DNA of 64,000 nucleotides, from NCBI RefSeq assembly GCF_030929615.1, contig NZ_JAVFVU010000011.1:124001-188000 (forward strand). Reading direction: 5' to 3'. Position numbers and translations under genes: made by a program. Origin of the DNA: Dyadobacter sp. LHD-138. Its GTDB lineage: Bacteria > Bacteroidota > Bacteroidia > Cytophagales > Spirosomataceae. Of the stretch, positions 8,063-17,399 are shown in pieces (position 1 is the first letter of the stretch; each line of letters starts with the position of its first letter). The notes beneath the pieces were generated by a model. That model was given only the letters and a program-made list of their open reading frames with translations. It was not told the DNA's origin and searched no databases.

Positions 8063-10012
8063 ATGAAAGACATAAAGTATTTTTTCGGAACCCTCTTCCT
8101 CTTCTTTGCAGTAAGTCCATTGACCCAGCTGCTTGCACAAACCAACGAACAAACAACGGTTTGGAAAGGATTTGATAAAGTTGAATTTTCATTTCAAAAT
8201 ACAAAAGCCTGGTATGTGAAACCGAAACAGGCTTTGCCGGGCAATCCCTGGGTTTGGCGTGCGCATTTTCCAACCTGGCATACCGAAATGGATAGTATTT
8301 TATTGACGCGTGGTTTCCATGTCGCTTATGTCAATACGAATGATCTTTTCGCCCATCCCAAAGCCATGCAGGTTTGGGATGCATTTTACGACTATCTGGT
8401 AAAAGAGAAACAATTTGCCGCGAAGGTTGCGCTGGAAGGCGTCAGTCGTGGTGGTTTGTATGTATATGGCTGGGCCAAGCGCAATCCGGACAAGGTTAGC
8501 TGCATTTATGCGGAGGCGCCTGTCTGTGATCCGAAAAGCTGGCCGGGTGGGAAAGGTAACGGGAAAGGTTCTCCAAAGGACTGGACGAACTGGCTGGAAT
8601 TAAACAATCTTACTGAAGAATCTTCGAAAACTTTTGAAGATATTCCCTTCAATGATCTGGCTGGTCTGGCCTCTTTTAAAGTGCCGATTTTGCATGTGGT
8701 CGGGCTGAAAGATAAAATTGTACCCCCGGCAGAAAATTCGGACATTCTGGTTCAAAACTATGCGAAACTTGGAGGTCCGGTCAGCGTTTATCCCATGACA
8801 CGCGGAGAACAAGCTTTGGAAGGCCATCATTTCCCAATTGAGCATCCCGAAAAATTTGCAGATTTTATTTACGAGAATAGCGTTCCTGTCTCAAAACCGC
8901 TTCTTCACACGCCGTACATTGAAATAAACGGTGGCCTGGGCAATGCTTATGAGAAGTTTAAAACAACAAAAAAAGGTACGGTCGCTTTCCTGGGCGGTTC
9001 GATCACGCATAATCCCGGATGGCGAAATAAGACTGCCCAATATCTTCAGGAACATTTTCCCGAAACAGCGTTTACATTTATTACAGCTGGCATTCCGTCC
9101 CTGGGAAGCACGCCACACGCATTCCGTTTTCAGCGTGATGTGTTGGATAAAGGTATCCCCGACCTGCTGTTTGTGGAATCGGCGGTGAATGACCGGGGAA
9201 ATGGTTTCGGTGAAACGGCGCAGGTTAAAGCGCTGGAAGGAATAATCCGCCAGATGTATGCCAAAAATGCAAAAGCAAATATTGTGCTGATGGCATTTGC
9301 GGAACCTGCAAAAAACACCGATTATGACAATGGAAAAGAGCCGCTGGAGGTGGCTGTGCACCAAAGAATGGCAAAATATTACGGAGCTGCTTATATCAAT
9401 CTTGCGAAAGAAGTGCATGACCGCATTCAGGCCGGGGAATTTTCCTGGAAGTATGATTTTAAAGATTTGCATCCTTCACCCTACGGACAAGAAGTTTATT
9501 TTCAAACGATCAAGGAATTGTTAAAACTGACGCCGGAAAATGCCGCTTTGGGTATGATAAAACTGCCGCCAGCCATTAACAAATTTTCTTATGAAAAGGC
9601 GGGTTATCATCCGGTTTCAGAAGCCAGAAAGTTGCATGATTTCAAAATTGATCCGTATTGGAAACCGGCAGATAAAGTTTCTACCAGACCGGGTTTTGTG
9701 GATGTACCGATGCTTGTCGGTGAAAATGCAAATGCTTCCTTTGAATTTGAATTTAAAGGACGGGCAGTCGGGATTGCAATTATTTCCGGGCCGGATGCAG
9801 GGAAAATTTCTTATGCTATCGATGGCAAAAAGGCAAAAAGTCTCGACTTAATTACGCCATGGAGCACGCAGCTGCATTTACCATGGTATCTGATGCTGTC
9901 TGACGAGCTTTCGCCGGGCAAGCATACTCTGCGCCTGCAGATCGTTCAGGATAAAAACGAGAAAAGTATCGGGAATGCTTGCCGGGTGGTTTATTTTTTG
10001 GTGAATGAGTAA
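8063..10012 (+). CDS. alpha/beta-hydrolase fused to SGNH/GDSL hydrolase
   Basis: A 649-residue secreted protein with signal peptide (MKDIKYFFGTLFLFFAVSP, cut near LLAQ). It contains two esterase-type modules. Residues about 30-290 form an alpha/beta-hydrolase with a GVSRGG nucleophile elbow (Ser128) and HHFPIEHPEKF near the end that may supply the histidine. Residues about 310-500 form an SGNH domain with GGSI (Ser313), VESAVNDRG and DLHP (Asp468, His470). A C-terminal beta domain follows. Such proteins usually remove acetyl or other acyl groups from plant polysaccharides or rhamnogalacturonan; the substrate here is unknown. ATG 8063 was chosen because the signal peptide begins there. No SusC/D pair or glycoside hydrolase lies nearby. 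Confidence 0.87.
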   Translation: MKDIKYFFGTLFLFFAVSPLTQLLAQTNEQTTVWKGFDKVEFSFQNTKAWYVKPKQALPGNPWVWRAHFPTWHTEMDSILLTRGFHVAYVNTNDLFAHPKAMQVWDAFYDYLVKEKQFAAKVALEGVSRGGLYVYGWAKRNPDKVSCIYAEAPVCDPKSWPGGKGNGKGSPKDWTNWLELNNLTEESSKTFEDIPFNDLAGLASFKVPILHVVGLKDKIVPPAENSDILVQNYAKLGGPVSVYPMTRGEQALEGHHFPIEHPEKFADFIYENSVPVSKPLLHTPYIEINGGLGNAYEKFKTTKKGTVAFLGGSITHNPGWRNKTAQYLQEHFPETAFTFITAGIPSLGSTPHAFRFQRDVLDKGIPDLLFVESAVNDRGNGFGETAQVKALEGIIRQMYAKNAKANIVLMAFAEPAKNTDYDNGKEPLEVAVHQRMAKYYGAAYINLAKEVHDRIQAGEFSWKYDFKDLHPSPYGQEVYFQTIKELLKLTPENAALGMIKLPPAINKFSYEKAGYHPVSEARKLHDFKIDPYWKPADKVSTRPGFVDVPMLVGENANASFEFEFKGRAVGIAIISGPDAGKISYAIDGKKAKSLDLITPWSTQLHLPWYLMLSDELSPGKHTLRLQIVQDKNEKSIGNACRVVYFLVNE

Positions 10013-10023
10013 TAGATAAATCG

Positions 10024-10935
10024 CTACTTTCCCGTTTGTGTCGTGTAAGTGCTCTCAAAAATCTTATCGGCATTCGCGGCTTCAAATCCGTCACGCCGGT
10101 GTTTTCTTGAAATTTCGGGTGTTGATAAATCAGAAAAATGGGGTAATACCCTTCGCTCTGCAAATTCGACATAGGAGCCGGATATCTTGTACTTTTCCCC
10201 GCAGGCGAATTCAGCTTCGATCATTTCGGCCACAGTCGCGCTCTGTATCAGACCGCCATCCGGACTGGTCTTGATTTTTCCTCCCGCCGTATTCAGCGTT
10301 ATCCCCTGTTTTTCAAGGAATACGTTGAAGTCGGCAACGGTGTTATAACCTTTGGGCAAATTATGAACGCTGATCGTAAAATGGTTGAGATAATAGCGGT
10401 TGTAAATAACCCAGGCTGCATATTCACTCTCTTTCAATAAAGTCAGATAATCGCTCAGGGTGGGTGTTCGCCAGAGCGGTGCATGTAAAAACTGATCCAC
10501 CGCTTCGCCATCATTTAAATCCAGGTTATCCGCCGGATCATGGAGCACTTCGTCGGTATAACTTTTAATGATGCGCTGACTTTCCTCCGAAAGGTCTCCT
10601 ACGCGAAGCTCGCTGACGAAAATACGCGGATCCCGTTCTCTGGGCGGACTATACCACCAGGCGTCAAGTTTTTTTCCTTCAAAGAAGTAATGATCTCTTT
10701 TCTTGTAACCATAGGCGAGAAATATTTTTTCAAATGAGGAAACACCAAGCTGGGGCACGCCCATGGTTCTAAAGGCAATATGATCGTTTTCGATATCATC
10801 CGGCGTCTCAATAATTTTTTCCGAAGCCATCGCATCCAGGATTTTTCTTACATCCGGGACCCGCTTTTTATAGCGGCGCATCAGCCCGTTTAAAATGATG
10901 TCTAATTTCTCGATATTTTGAAGTGAAGCCGGCAT
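10024..10935 (-). CDS. DUF1338 protein, 2-oxoadipate dioxygenase/decarboxylase-like
   Basis: A 303-residue cytoplasmic protein of the DUF1338 family. The family's characterised member (HglS/YdcJ type) is an Fe(II) enzyme that converts 2-oxoadipate to 2-hydroxyglutarate in lysine catabolism. The typical opening is visible: a helical segment followed by DHIAFRTMGVPQLGVSSFEKIFLAYGY at residues about 50-75, where the His after Asp is an expected metal ligand, and VHNLPKG with another His near residue 192. A Glu in SYVEFAERR near residue 256 may complete the site. The gene is convergent with the SGNH hydrolase gene, with only 11 bases between stops. Whether this organism uses it on 2-oxoadipate is an inference from the family. 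Confidence 0.82.
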   Translation of the reverse strand: MPASLQNIEKLDIILNGLMRRYKKRVPDVRKILDAMASEKIIETPDDIENDHIAFRTMGVPQLGVSSFEKIFLAYGYKKRDHYFFEGKKLDAWWYSPPRERDPRIFVSELRVGDLSEESQRIIKSYTDEVLHDPADNLDLNDGEAVDQFLHAPLWRTPTLSDYLTLLKESEYAAWVIYNRYYLNHFTISVHNLPKGYNTVADFNVFLEKQGITLNTAGGKIKTSPDGGLIQSATVAEMIEAEFACGEKYKISGSYVEFAERRVLPHFSDLSTPEISRKHRRDGFEAANADKIFESTYTTQTGK

Positions 10936-11218
10936 ATTGAAATCAATTTAGTGTTCGGCCTTAATGAATAAGTGATTTTGCTTTATTATTTTGACTAAGA
11001 ATATGTTTTAATATTATATTCTGCAAATAGATCGTCTTTTGAAATATATATTATGTATTAATTAAAAAACATTTGTTTTGCAAATGTCCATACATAATCA
11101 GTATATTGCATCGTTTTATTAAAATAACCTGAAATACTTAGAGTATAATCATACCATGCTCTATTTTGTTCAGTAATATATCCTGATTGTATTTTTAAAT
11201 CAATAACGTAATAAATAA
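10936..11218. other. AT-rich intergenic region
   Basis: About 280 bases of visibly AT-rich DNA separate the divergent DUF1338 and PSCyt1 genes. No ORF, RNA gene or convincing -7 box was recognised, although both promoters must lie here. Confidence 0.5.
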
Positions 11219-13543
11219 ATGAAGAAGCGACTCTTCTTTTTGGCTGGAATAGTTTTCACCATTGTAATGGGGGTTATTTCCTGTTTTCAAAAGAATGGTA
11301 GTGCCACAAAAAAATCTTCGGAGGAAGTTGTTAGTTATAATTTCCATATCCGTCCGATTTTGTCTGATAAATGTTTTGCCTGCCACGGTCCGGATGCCAA
11401 CAAGCGGGAGGCTGGTTTACGTCTGGATATGGCAGAAAGTGCTTATGCCAAATTGAAAGATGGGAACGGTGCGGTTGCGATTTTTCCGGGAAAACCTGAG
11501 CAATCTGAATTGTATAAAAGGATCATTTCACTGGATCCGGAAATTCAGATGCCGACACCGGAATCTCATTTGGGCCTGTTGAGCGAATCAGAAATCGGTT
11601 TGGTGAAAAGATGGATCGAGCAGGGAGGGAAATATGAAAAACACTGGGCGTTTACCGCTCCTGTTTTACCGAAGATACCGGAAGTGAATCAGGAAGACTG
11701 GCCAAAAAACGAGATTGATTATTTTGTTTTGGATAAAATGGAAAACCTGGGCATTAAACCAAATGAGGTAGCGGACAAAAATCATTTGCTGAAAAGAGCT
11801 TCGCTGGACTTGACCGGTTTGCCGCCTTCGCTTGAACTTCAAAATAAATTTGCGGCTGATAACAGTGATGCGGCCTATGAAAAAATGGTTGATGTATTGC
11901 TTCGTCAAAAAACCTATGGAGAAAAAATGGCGCTGCACTGGCTGGACGTCGCCCGTTATGCGGATTCATATGGATATCAGGATGACGAAATCCGTACGCA
12001 ATGGCCCTGGCGGGACTGGGTGATCAGTGCTTTTAACAAAAATCTGTCCTACGATAAATTCCTGACCTGGCAGATTGCTGGTGATATGCTGCCGAATGCA
12101 AATAAAGAGCAAATTCTGGCGACTGCATTTTTTAGAAACCATAAATACACCGAGGAAGGTGGTGTGATCCCGGAAGAATACCGGGTCGAATATAACATTG
12201 ACAAAACGAAAACGTACGGTATGGGCATTCTGGGGCTCTCGGTAGAATGTGCCCAGTGCCACGACCATAAGTACGATCCGATTTCGCAGGAAGATTATTA
12301 TCGTTTATTCGCCTTTTTTAACAACACGAAAGAGGTTGGATACGAAGGGGATGTGTCGCAGTCGAAACCGGCTAAAAACCCGATCATGACCATTTCGGAT
12401 GCGGAGGCAAAGAGTATTCTGACTTTTATAAACCGTCCTGACACCAACCGTTTGATGGTTTCGGTGATGGGCGAGCGTGATACTTTGCGCGCCACGCATA
12501 TCCTGAACCGGGGTGTTTATGATGCGCCGGGGAAAGTCGTAACGGCGTCGGGCCTTCCATCCGTTATGAAATTTGACACGACAAAAATCCCTCAAAACCG
12601 ATTGGGATTGGCCAGCTGGACGACCAGCAAGCAAAATCCATTGACGGCCAGGGTTTTTGTAAATCAGATCTGGCAGGAGTTTTTTGGCAGAGGTATTGTA
12701 AAAAGCACCGGCGACTTTGGGATGCAGGGAGAATTGCCGACACATCCGGCCTTGCTGGACTGGCTTGCAGTGGATTTTATGAATCATGGATGGGATATCA
12801 AACGGTTGGTCAAGCAGATTGTGACATCCAATACTTACAAGCAGTCGGCGAAGCTTACAAAAGAAAAGGAAAAACAAGACCCTGAGAACATTTACCTTTC
12901 ACGGGGTCCAAGATATCGTTTACCGGCAGAATCTGTTCGTGATATCGTTTTGTCGAGCAGCGGTTTGCTGAATCCTAAAATCGGGGGACCGAGTGTTAAG
13001 CCTTACCAACCCAAGGGATTGTGGGAGGCGGCTACCTCCGGAAGAGGTCAGCTGGCCAAATACAACCAGGATCACGAGGATGCGCTTTATCGTAGAGGTA
13101 TTTACACGTTTATCAAACTTACGGTTCCGCCTCCTTCCATGATCATTTTTGATGCGAGCAACAGGGATCATTGTGAAGTGAAACGTTCCAAAACCAATAC
13201 ACCGTTGCAGGCTCTGGTGATGCTGAACGACCCGGCTGTTTTGGAAGCTTCGCGGGTTTTAGCCGAGCGAATTGCATTAAAAACGTCATCGCCGGAGGAG
13301 AAAATCAGAGAATCATTCCAAAGAATTGTTTGTCGGAAACCTTCTGATAAAGAGATTAAATTACTGACGGAATATTACACGGATCAGGTCTCGATATTCG
13401 GGAAAAATAAAAAGGAAGCGCAAAAGGTACTGAATGTTGGTGAACATCCGCATGAGCAAAAAGTGAATCAAGACCAGGCAGCGGCGCTGATGCGGGTGAT
13501 TAGCGCATTGTACAATATGGAGGAGACAATAACGAAATCCTGA
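11219..13543 (+). CDS. PSCyt1/DUF1549/DUF1553 planctomycete-type cytochrome protein
   Basis: A 774-residue exported protein with a signal or lipoprotein-like N-terminus (LAGIVFTIVMGVISCFQ, Cys22 a possible lipid site). Domain order is PSCyt1 (about 40-140, haem motif CFACH with Cys52, Cys55 and His56), DUF1549/PSCyt2 (about 165-370) and DUF1553/PSD1 (about 475-735, PRYRLPAESVRDIVL). A second CxxCH, CAQCH at 344-348, lies in the DUF1549 part. These proteins are typical of Planctomycetes and also occur in Bacteroidota; a role in periplasmic electron transfer linked to sugar or sulfate-ester catabolism has been proposed, but the activity is unproven. It is the first gene of a three-gene run with a DUF1501 protein. 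Confidence 0.88.
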   Translation: MKKRLFFLAGIVFTIVMGVISCFQKNGSATKKSSEEVVSYNFHIRPILSDKCFACHGPDANKREAGLRLDMAESAYAKLKDGNGAVAIFPGKPEQSELYKRIISLDPEIQMPTPESHLGLLSESEIGLVKRWIEQGGKYEKHWAFTAPVLPKIPEVNQEDWPKNEIDYFVLDKMENLGIKPNEVADKNHLLKRASLDLTGLPPSLELQNKFAADNSDAAYEKMVDVLLRQKTYGEKMALHWLDVARYADSYGYQDDEIRTQWPWRDWVISAFNKNLSYDKFLTWQIAGDMLPNANKEQILATAFFRNHKYTEEGGVIPEEYRVEYNIDKTKTYGMGILGLSVECAQCHDHKYDPISQEDYYRLFAFFNNTKEVGYEGDVSQSKPAKNPIMTISDAEAKSILTFINRPDTNRLMVSVMGERDTLRATHILNRGVYDAPGKVVTASGLPSVMKFDTTKIPQNRLGLASWTTSKQNPLTARVFVNQIWQEFFGRGIVKSTGDFGMQGELPTHPALLDWLAVDFMNHGWDIKRLVKQIVTSNTYKQSAKLTKEKEKQDPENIYLSRGPRYRLPAESVRDIVLSSSGLLNPKIGGPSVKPYQPKGLWEAATSGRGQLAKYNQDHEDALYRRGIYTFIKLTVPPPSMIIFDASNRDHCEVKRSKTNTPLQALVMLNDPAVLEASRVLAERIALKTSSPEEKIRESFQRIVCRKPSDKEIKLLTEYYTDQVSIFGKNKKEAQKVLNVGEHPHEQKVNQDQAAALMRVISALYNMEETITKS

Positions 13544-13598
13544 GATTTATAAAACTTTACTTAACCGCGTCGCCGACGCAGTTAAAATAAAACTAAAA

Positions 13599-15056
13599 AT
13601 GGAAAAACCGATTTTTGATTTTGGTTTAAACACAAACCGCAGACACTTTTTATCCAAACTGAGCCTGGGTTTGGGGAGTGCCGCCCTGGGTTCGCTGCTG
13701 ATACCTGATATGTTTAAAGGCGGAGGTGAAAGTGATGTGAATGACCTTATGGCGGGTTTACCGCACTTTGCTCCGAAAGCGAAAAGGGTTATTTATCTTT
13801 TTCAAAACGGAGCCCCGTCCCAACTGGATTTGTTTGATTACAAACCGATGCTCAATAAAATGCATGGTCAGGATTTGCCTGAATCCATTCGTGGGGGGCA
13901 GCGTTTGACGGGTATGACGGCAAATCAGGCTAAGTTTCCCCTGGCAGGTTCCGTTTTTAATTTTGCGCAATACGGCAAATCCGGCGCGTGGATGAGCGAG
14001 CTGTTGCCTCATATGTCGAAGATTGTCGATGACCTGTGTATCATCAAAACTCTGAATACTGAAGCGATAAACCATGATCCGGCACTGACATTTTTCCAGA
14101 CAGGCGCGCAGGTAGGTAACCGGCCGAGTATGGGCGCATGGTTAAGTTATGGATTAGGTAGTGAAAACCAGAATTTGCCCGGTTTTTGCGTGCTTTTGTC
14201 GAGGGGGAAAGGAAATGGACAAGGAGTTTATTCGAAACTATGGACGAATGGCTTTCTGGATTCTGTGCATCAGGGCGTGCAATTCAGCAGCGGAGAGAAT
14301 CCGGTGCTCTATTTGAATGACCCGGATGGGATGAACCGTGAGGAAAGACGGAAAATGCTGGACAAGCTTTCTCAGTTAAATCAAAACACATTTGATGAAT
14401 TCGGAGATCCGGAGGTTACCGCCAAGATTCAGCAATATGAAATGGCTTACCGGATGCAAACAGCCGTTCCGGAAATTACCGATATGACCCGTGAACCGGA
14501 ATCAATCGTGAAAATGTACGGACCGGAATGTCTCGTGCCTGGGACTTATGCCGCAAATTGTCTTTTAGCAAGAAAACTGTCAGAGCAAGGGGTTCGTTTT
14601 ATACAGCTTTATCACCAGGGCTGGGATAGCCATGGCGGGCTTCCGAATGAAATAAAGGGACAATGTATGGATGTGGACCAGGCATCCGCCGCGCTTATTA
14701 CGGATCTCAAACAACGTGGTTTACTGGATGAAACGCTGGTGATCTGGGGAGGGGAATTTGGCCGTACCAATTACTGCCAGGGAACCTTAACCAAAGATAA
14801 TTATGGTAGGGATCATCATCCGCGTGCTTTTACAGTCTGGATGGCTGGCGGTGGTGTGAAGCCTGGTATTGTTTATGGAGAGACGGATGAATTTGGTTAT
14901 AATATTGTAAAAGATCCGGTACATGTGCATGATTTTCATGCTACCATATTAAATCAGTTGGGTTTAGATCACGAAAAATTAGTTTACAAGCATCAGGGAC
15001 GCCGTTACAGGCTTACGGATGTTGCTGGCAAATTAGTAAAAGGAATTATTGTTTAA
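13599..15056 (+). CDS. DUF1501 protein, Tat-exported sulfatase-fold
   Basis: A 485-residue protein that begins with a twin-arginine signal (NRRHFLSKLSLGLGSAALGS, residues about 13-32). The body is DUF1501, a family related to the alkaline phosphatase/sulfatase fold. Visible features include RVIYLFQNGAPSQLDLFDYKP near residue 63, GWDSHGG near 346, WGGEFGRT near 387, DHHPRAFTVWMAGGG near 409 and VHDFHATIL near 449; the clustered Asp and His residues suggest a metal site. Tat export implies folding, and perhaps cofactor insertion, in the cytoplasm. DUF1501 is almost always found beside PSCyt1/DUF1553 proteins, as here. The stop overlaps the start of the next gene (TAATG), indicating translational coupling. 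Confidence 0.9.
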   Translation: MEKPIFDFGLNTNRRHFLSKLSLGLGSAALGSLLIPDMFKGGGESDVNDLMAGLPHFAPKAKRVIYLFQNGAPSQLDLFDYKPMLNKMHGQDLPESIRGGQRLTGMTANQAKFPLAGSVFNFAQYGKSGAWMSELLPHMSKIVDDLCIIKTLNTEAINHDPALTFFQTGAQVGNRPSMGAWLSYGLGSENQNLPGFCVLLSRGKGNGQGVYSKLWTNGFLDSVHQGVQFSSGENPVLYLNDPDGMNREERRKMLDKLSQLNQNTFDEFGDPEVTAKIQQYEMAYRMQTAVPEITDMTREPESIVKMYGPECLVPGTYAANCLLARKLSEQGVRFIQLYHQGWDSHGGLPNEIKGQCMDVDQASAALITDLKQRGLLDETLVIWGGEFGRTNYCQGTLTKDNYGRDHHPRAFTVWMAGGGVKPGIVYGETDEFGYNIVKDPVHVHDFHATILNQLGLDHEKLVYKHQGRRYRLTDVAGKLVKGIIV

Positions 15057-17239
15057 TGGAGTCAGCATCACGACCAGATGGCCGTTCTTTTTCAGATTGG
15101 AAGGGATGGGTTTATAATTTCGCCTTCTTTCTGAATGGCCTTTTAATTTTTCTTTTACTGTTTGAAGACCGGTTTGTAGTGCCGGTCTGGATGCAGTCAT
15201 TGGGACGTATGCACCCTTTGGTGCTGCATTTTCCGCTTGTTGTATTGATGCTTTATTCGATCTGGATTCTGATCGTTGAAAAGGAAGAATCGACTAAATG
15301 GAATGAAAACCTGGCAGACACTTTATTGCTGATCGGAACACTGACGTCGGTGGTAGCAGCCTTCTCAGGTTTTGTATTATCCCACGAAGAAGGATATGAA
15401 GCGGATGCGCTTTTCTGGCATAAATGGCTGGGGATAGTCATTTCGGTTTGCAGCATTATCTGGTACAGCTTTAAAAAATATTTACCCCCCTGGAAACTTC
15501 CTGCCAAACTGATATCAGTTTCCCTTTTGATTATGCTATTGATCGGAGGGCATTTAGGTGGAAATCTTACCCATGGTGAAGATTTTTTAACGGCTCCGAT
15601 GCAGCTAGCCTCTGTTGAAAATGACAAAGTGACTTTCGAAGAAGCGAATGTTTATACGGATCTGGTTGAACCGATTCTGGAACAAAAATGTATTTCCTGC
15701 CACAACGCCCAAAAATCAAAGGGAGATTTGCAGATGCAGACGAAAGAACTGTTTGCAAAAGGTGGAAAAGAAGGAACACCCTGGGATACGACGAAGGCTG
15801 ATCTGGGGGTGCTGTTAACGCGCGTACATTTGCCTCTGGACGACAAAAAACACATGCCGCCAAGAGGTAAAACGCCACTGACCGACGAAGAAATTGCCTT
15901 GCTGGAAGCCTGGATTAAGGGTGGTTCGAGGTTTGATCTGATGGTGAAATCGGTTGATGCACAAAGTCCCATGTACAGTTATGCGCAAAATGTTCTGGCT
16001 GGCTCCGAAACTGAGGAGAAATACGAGTTCAGTGCTGCCAGTGGCGATAAAATAAAAGAATTAAATTCCACCTACCGGTTGATAAAGTCGGTAGCGGCCG
16101 AGTCTCCGGCTTTGGCGGTGAATTTTTACAATCGTGCTAATTTTAAAAGTGAAGACATCAGCGCGCTGGCTCCCTTAAAAGGCCAGATCATTGCAATGGA
16201 TCTGAGTAAAATGCCGGTTAAAGATGAAGATTTGAAAACAATAAGCCAGTTTGTGGAGTTGCGGAAACTGATCCTGAATTTTACCGATATTACCGGTTCG
16301 ACACTGCCGGAATTAAAGAAACTGACAAAATTGAAAAACTTGTCATTGAGTGGCACGAAGGTGAAACTTGCCCAGATTCAGGCGCTTTCTCAGATCCCAT
16401 CCTTGAAAAATGTATTTGTCTGGAATACAGAATTGACACCGGATGAAATGATAACGCTGAAAAAATCTGCCAAAATACGTTATGAAACGGGATTCCGTGG
16501 TGATACTTTGGTGTTGAATTTAAACCCGCCAATCATAGAAAATGAAAGCCAGATTCTTTCGGCAAATACGGATATTCGCTTGAAACACCAGATTCCGGGG
16601 ACAGTCCTTCGCTATACCATTGACGGATCAGAACCGGACAGCACGACATCGCTCGTTTACAGCAAGCCTTTTCCTGTTACCAAAAACGCTAAAATTAAGG
16701 CCAGGGCATTTAAGAAAGGCTGGTACGGGAGTAAAACAGTCGAAAAGTTTTTCTTTAAATCGACTTTCCATGCGGATAGTGCGAGATTGATTACAAAAGC
16801 AGATTTGAAATTCCCGGCGCAAGGGGCCAAAACCTTATACGATGGCGTAAAAAGCGATCAGTCGACTTCCAGTGGCAAGTGGCTCGGTTACCGCGATCTG
16901 GATTTTCAGACTTATTTGTATTTCAATAAGGCGGTCAAAGCGCAAAGTATTACGCTGAGTATGCTGCGAAATGTCGGCGGTTATATTTTCCCTCCGGCTC
17001 GTATTGAAGTTTGGGGTGGAGCCAATGAAAAACAGATGAAATTGTTAAAGGTACTGACGCCCGAAATGCCGGTTAAGGAAACTTCCAATTCAGAGAATCT
17101 GGTGTTTGACTTTGATTTCGATATGCAGGAAATAGGCTGTTTTAAAATCATTGCGAAACCTTTATCCAAATTACCGCCATGGCATCCCGGAAAGGGAGAA
17201 AAGGCCTGGGTGTTTATTGACGAAGTGTTTGTGAATTGA
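15056..17239 (+). CDS. membrane cytochrome with DUF2231, LRR and discoidin-like parts
   Basis: A 727-residue multidomain protein. Residues about 15-180 carry several membrane helices of DUF2231 type (GRMHPLVLHFPLVVLML). A PSCyt1 haem domain follows, with CISCH at 212-216. Residues about 365-475 look like short leucine-rich repeats (LRKLILNFTDITGSTLPEL, LKNLSLSGTKV). About 495-575 resembles a chitobiase C-terminal/FN3-like module (LRYTIDGSEPDS), and the last 150 residues resemble a discoidin (F5/8-type) sugar-binding fold. The protein could anchor the PSCyt1-DUF1501 module in the inner membrane and pass electrons, with its periplasmic part recognising a substrate. That role is inferred from context. 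Start and preceding stop share one base. Confidence 0.85.
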   Translation: MESASRPDGRSFSDWKGWVYNFAFFLNGLLIFLLLFEDRFVVPVWMQSLGRMHPLVLHFPLVVLMLYSIWILIVEKEESTKWNENLADTLLLIGTLTSVVAAFSGFVLSHEEGYEADALFWHKWLGIVISVCSIIWYSFKKYLPPWKLPAKLISVSLLIMLLIGGHLGGNLTHGEDFLTAPMQLASVENDKVTFEEANVYTDLVEPILEQKCISCHNAQKSKGDLQMQTKELFAKGGKEGTPWDTTKADLGVLLTRVHLPLDDKKHMPPRGKTPLTDEEIALLEAWIKGGSRFDLMVKSVDAQSPMYSYAQNVLAGSETEEKYEFSAASGDKIKELNSTYRLIKSVAAESPALAVNFYNRANFKSEDISALAPLKGQIIAMDLSKMPVKDEDLKTISQFVELRKLILNFTDITGSTLPELKKLTKLKNLSLSGTKVKLAQIQALSQIPSLKNVFVWNTELTPDEMITLKKSAKIRYETGFRGDTLVLNLNPPIIENESQILSANTDIRLKHQIPGTVLRYTIDGSEPDSTTSLVYSKPFPVTKNAKIKARAFKKGWYGSKTVEKFFFKSTFHADSARLITKADLKFPAQGAKTLYDGVKSDQSTSSGKWLGYRDLDFQTYLYFNKAVKAQSITLSMLRNVGGYIFPPARIEVWGGANEKQMKLLKVLTPEMPVKETSNSENLVFDFDFDMQEIGCFKIIAKPLSKLPPWHPGKGEKAWVFIDEVFVN

Positions 17240-17268
17240 GTTATTCCAGGAAATCTTTCATATCGGCG

Positions 17269-17362
17269 GCCTGTTTCTACCAGCGAAATGTCCCAATGGG
17301 AACATTTCGCTGGTAGAAACAGGCTAATGTCCTTGTCCCATTGAAACATTTCGTTGGTAGAA
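17269..17362. repeat. palindromic element, same family as the 681-1314 array
   Basis: Bases 17269-17324 form a hairpin with about 27 bp per arm and one bulged base; each arm contains GTTTCTACCAGCGAAATGT or its complement. A diverged half-copy (TTGTCCCATTGAAACATTTCGTTGGTAG) follows to 17360. The outer CTACCARCGAAATGT sequence is the same as in the array at 681-1314. The element lies between convergent stops and may act as a bidirectional terminator. Confidence 0.88.
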
Positions 17363-17399
17363 GCTCATTTTATTAATCGGAGAGCCCAATAAGACGATT

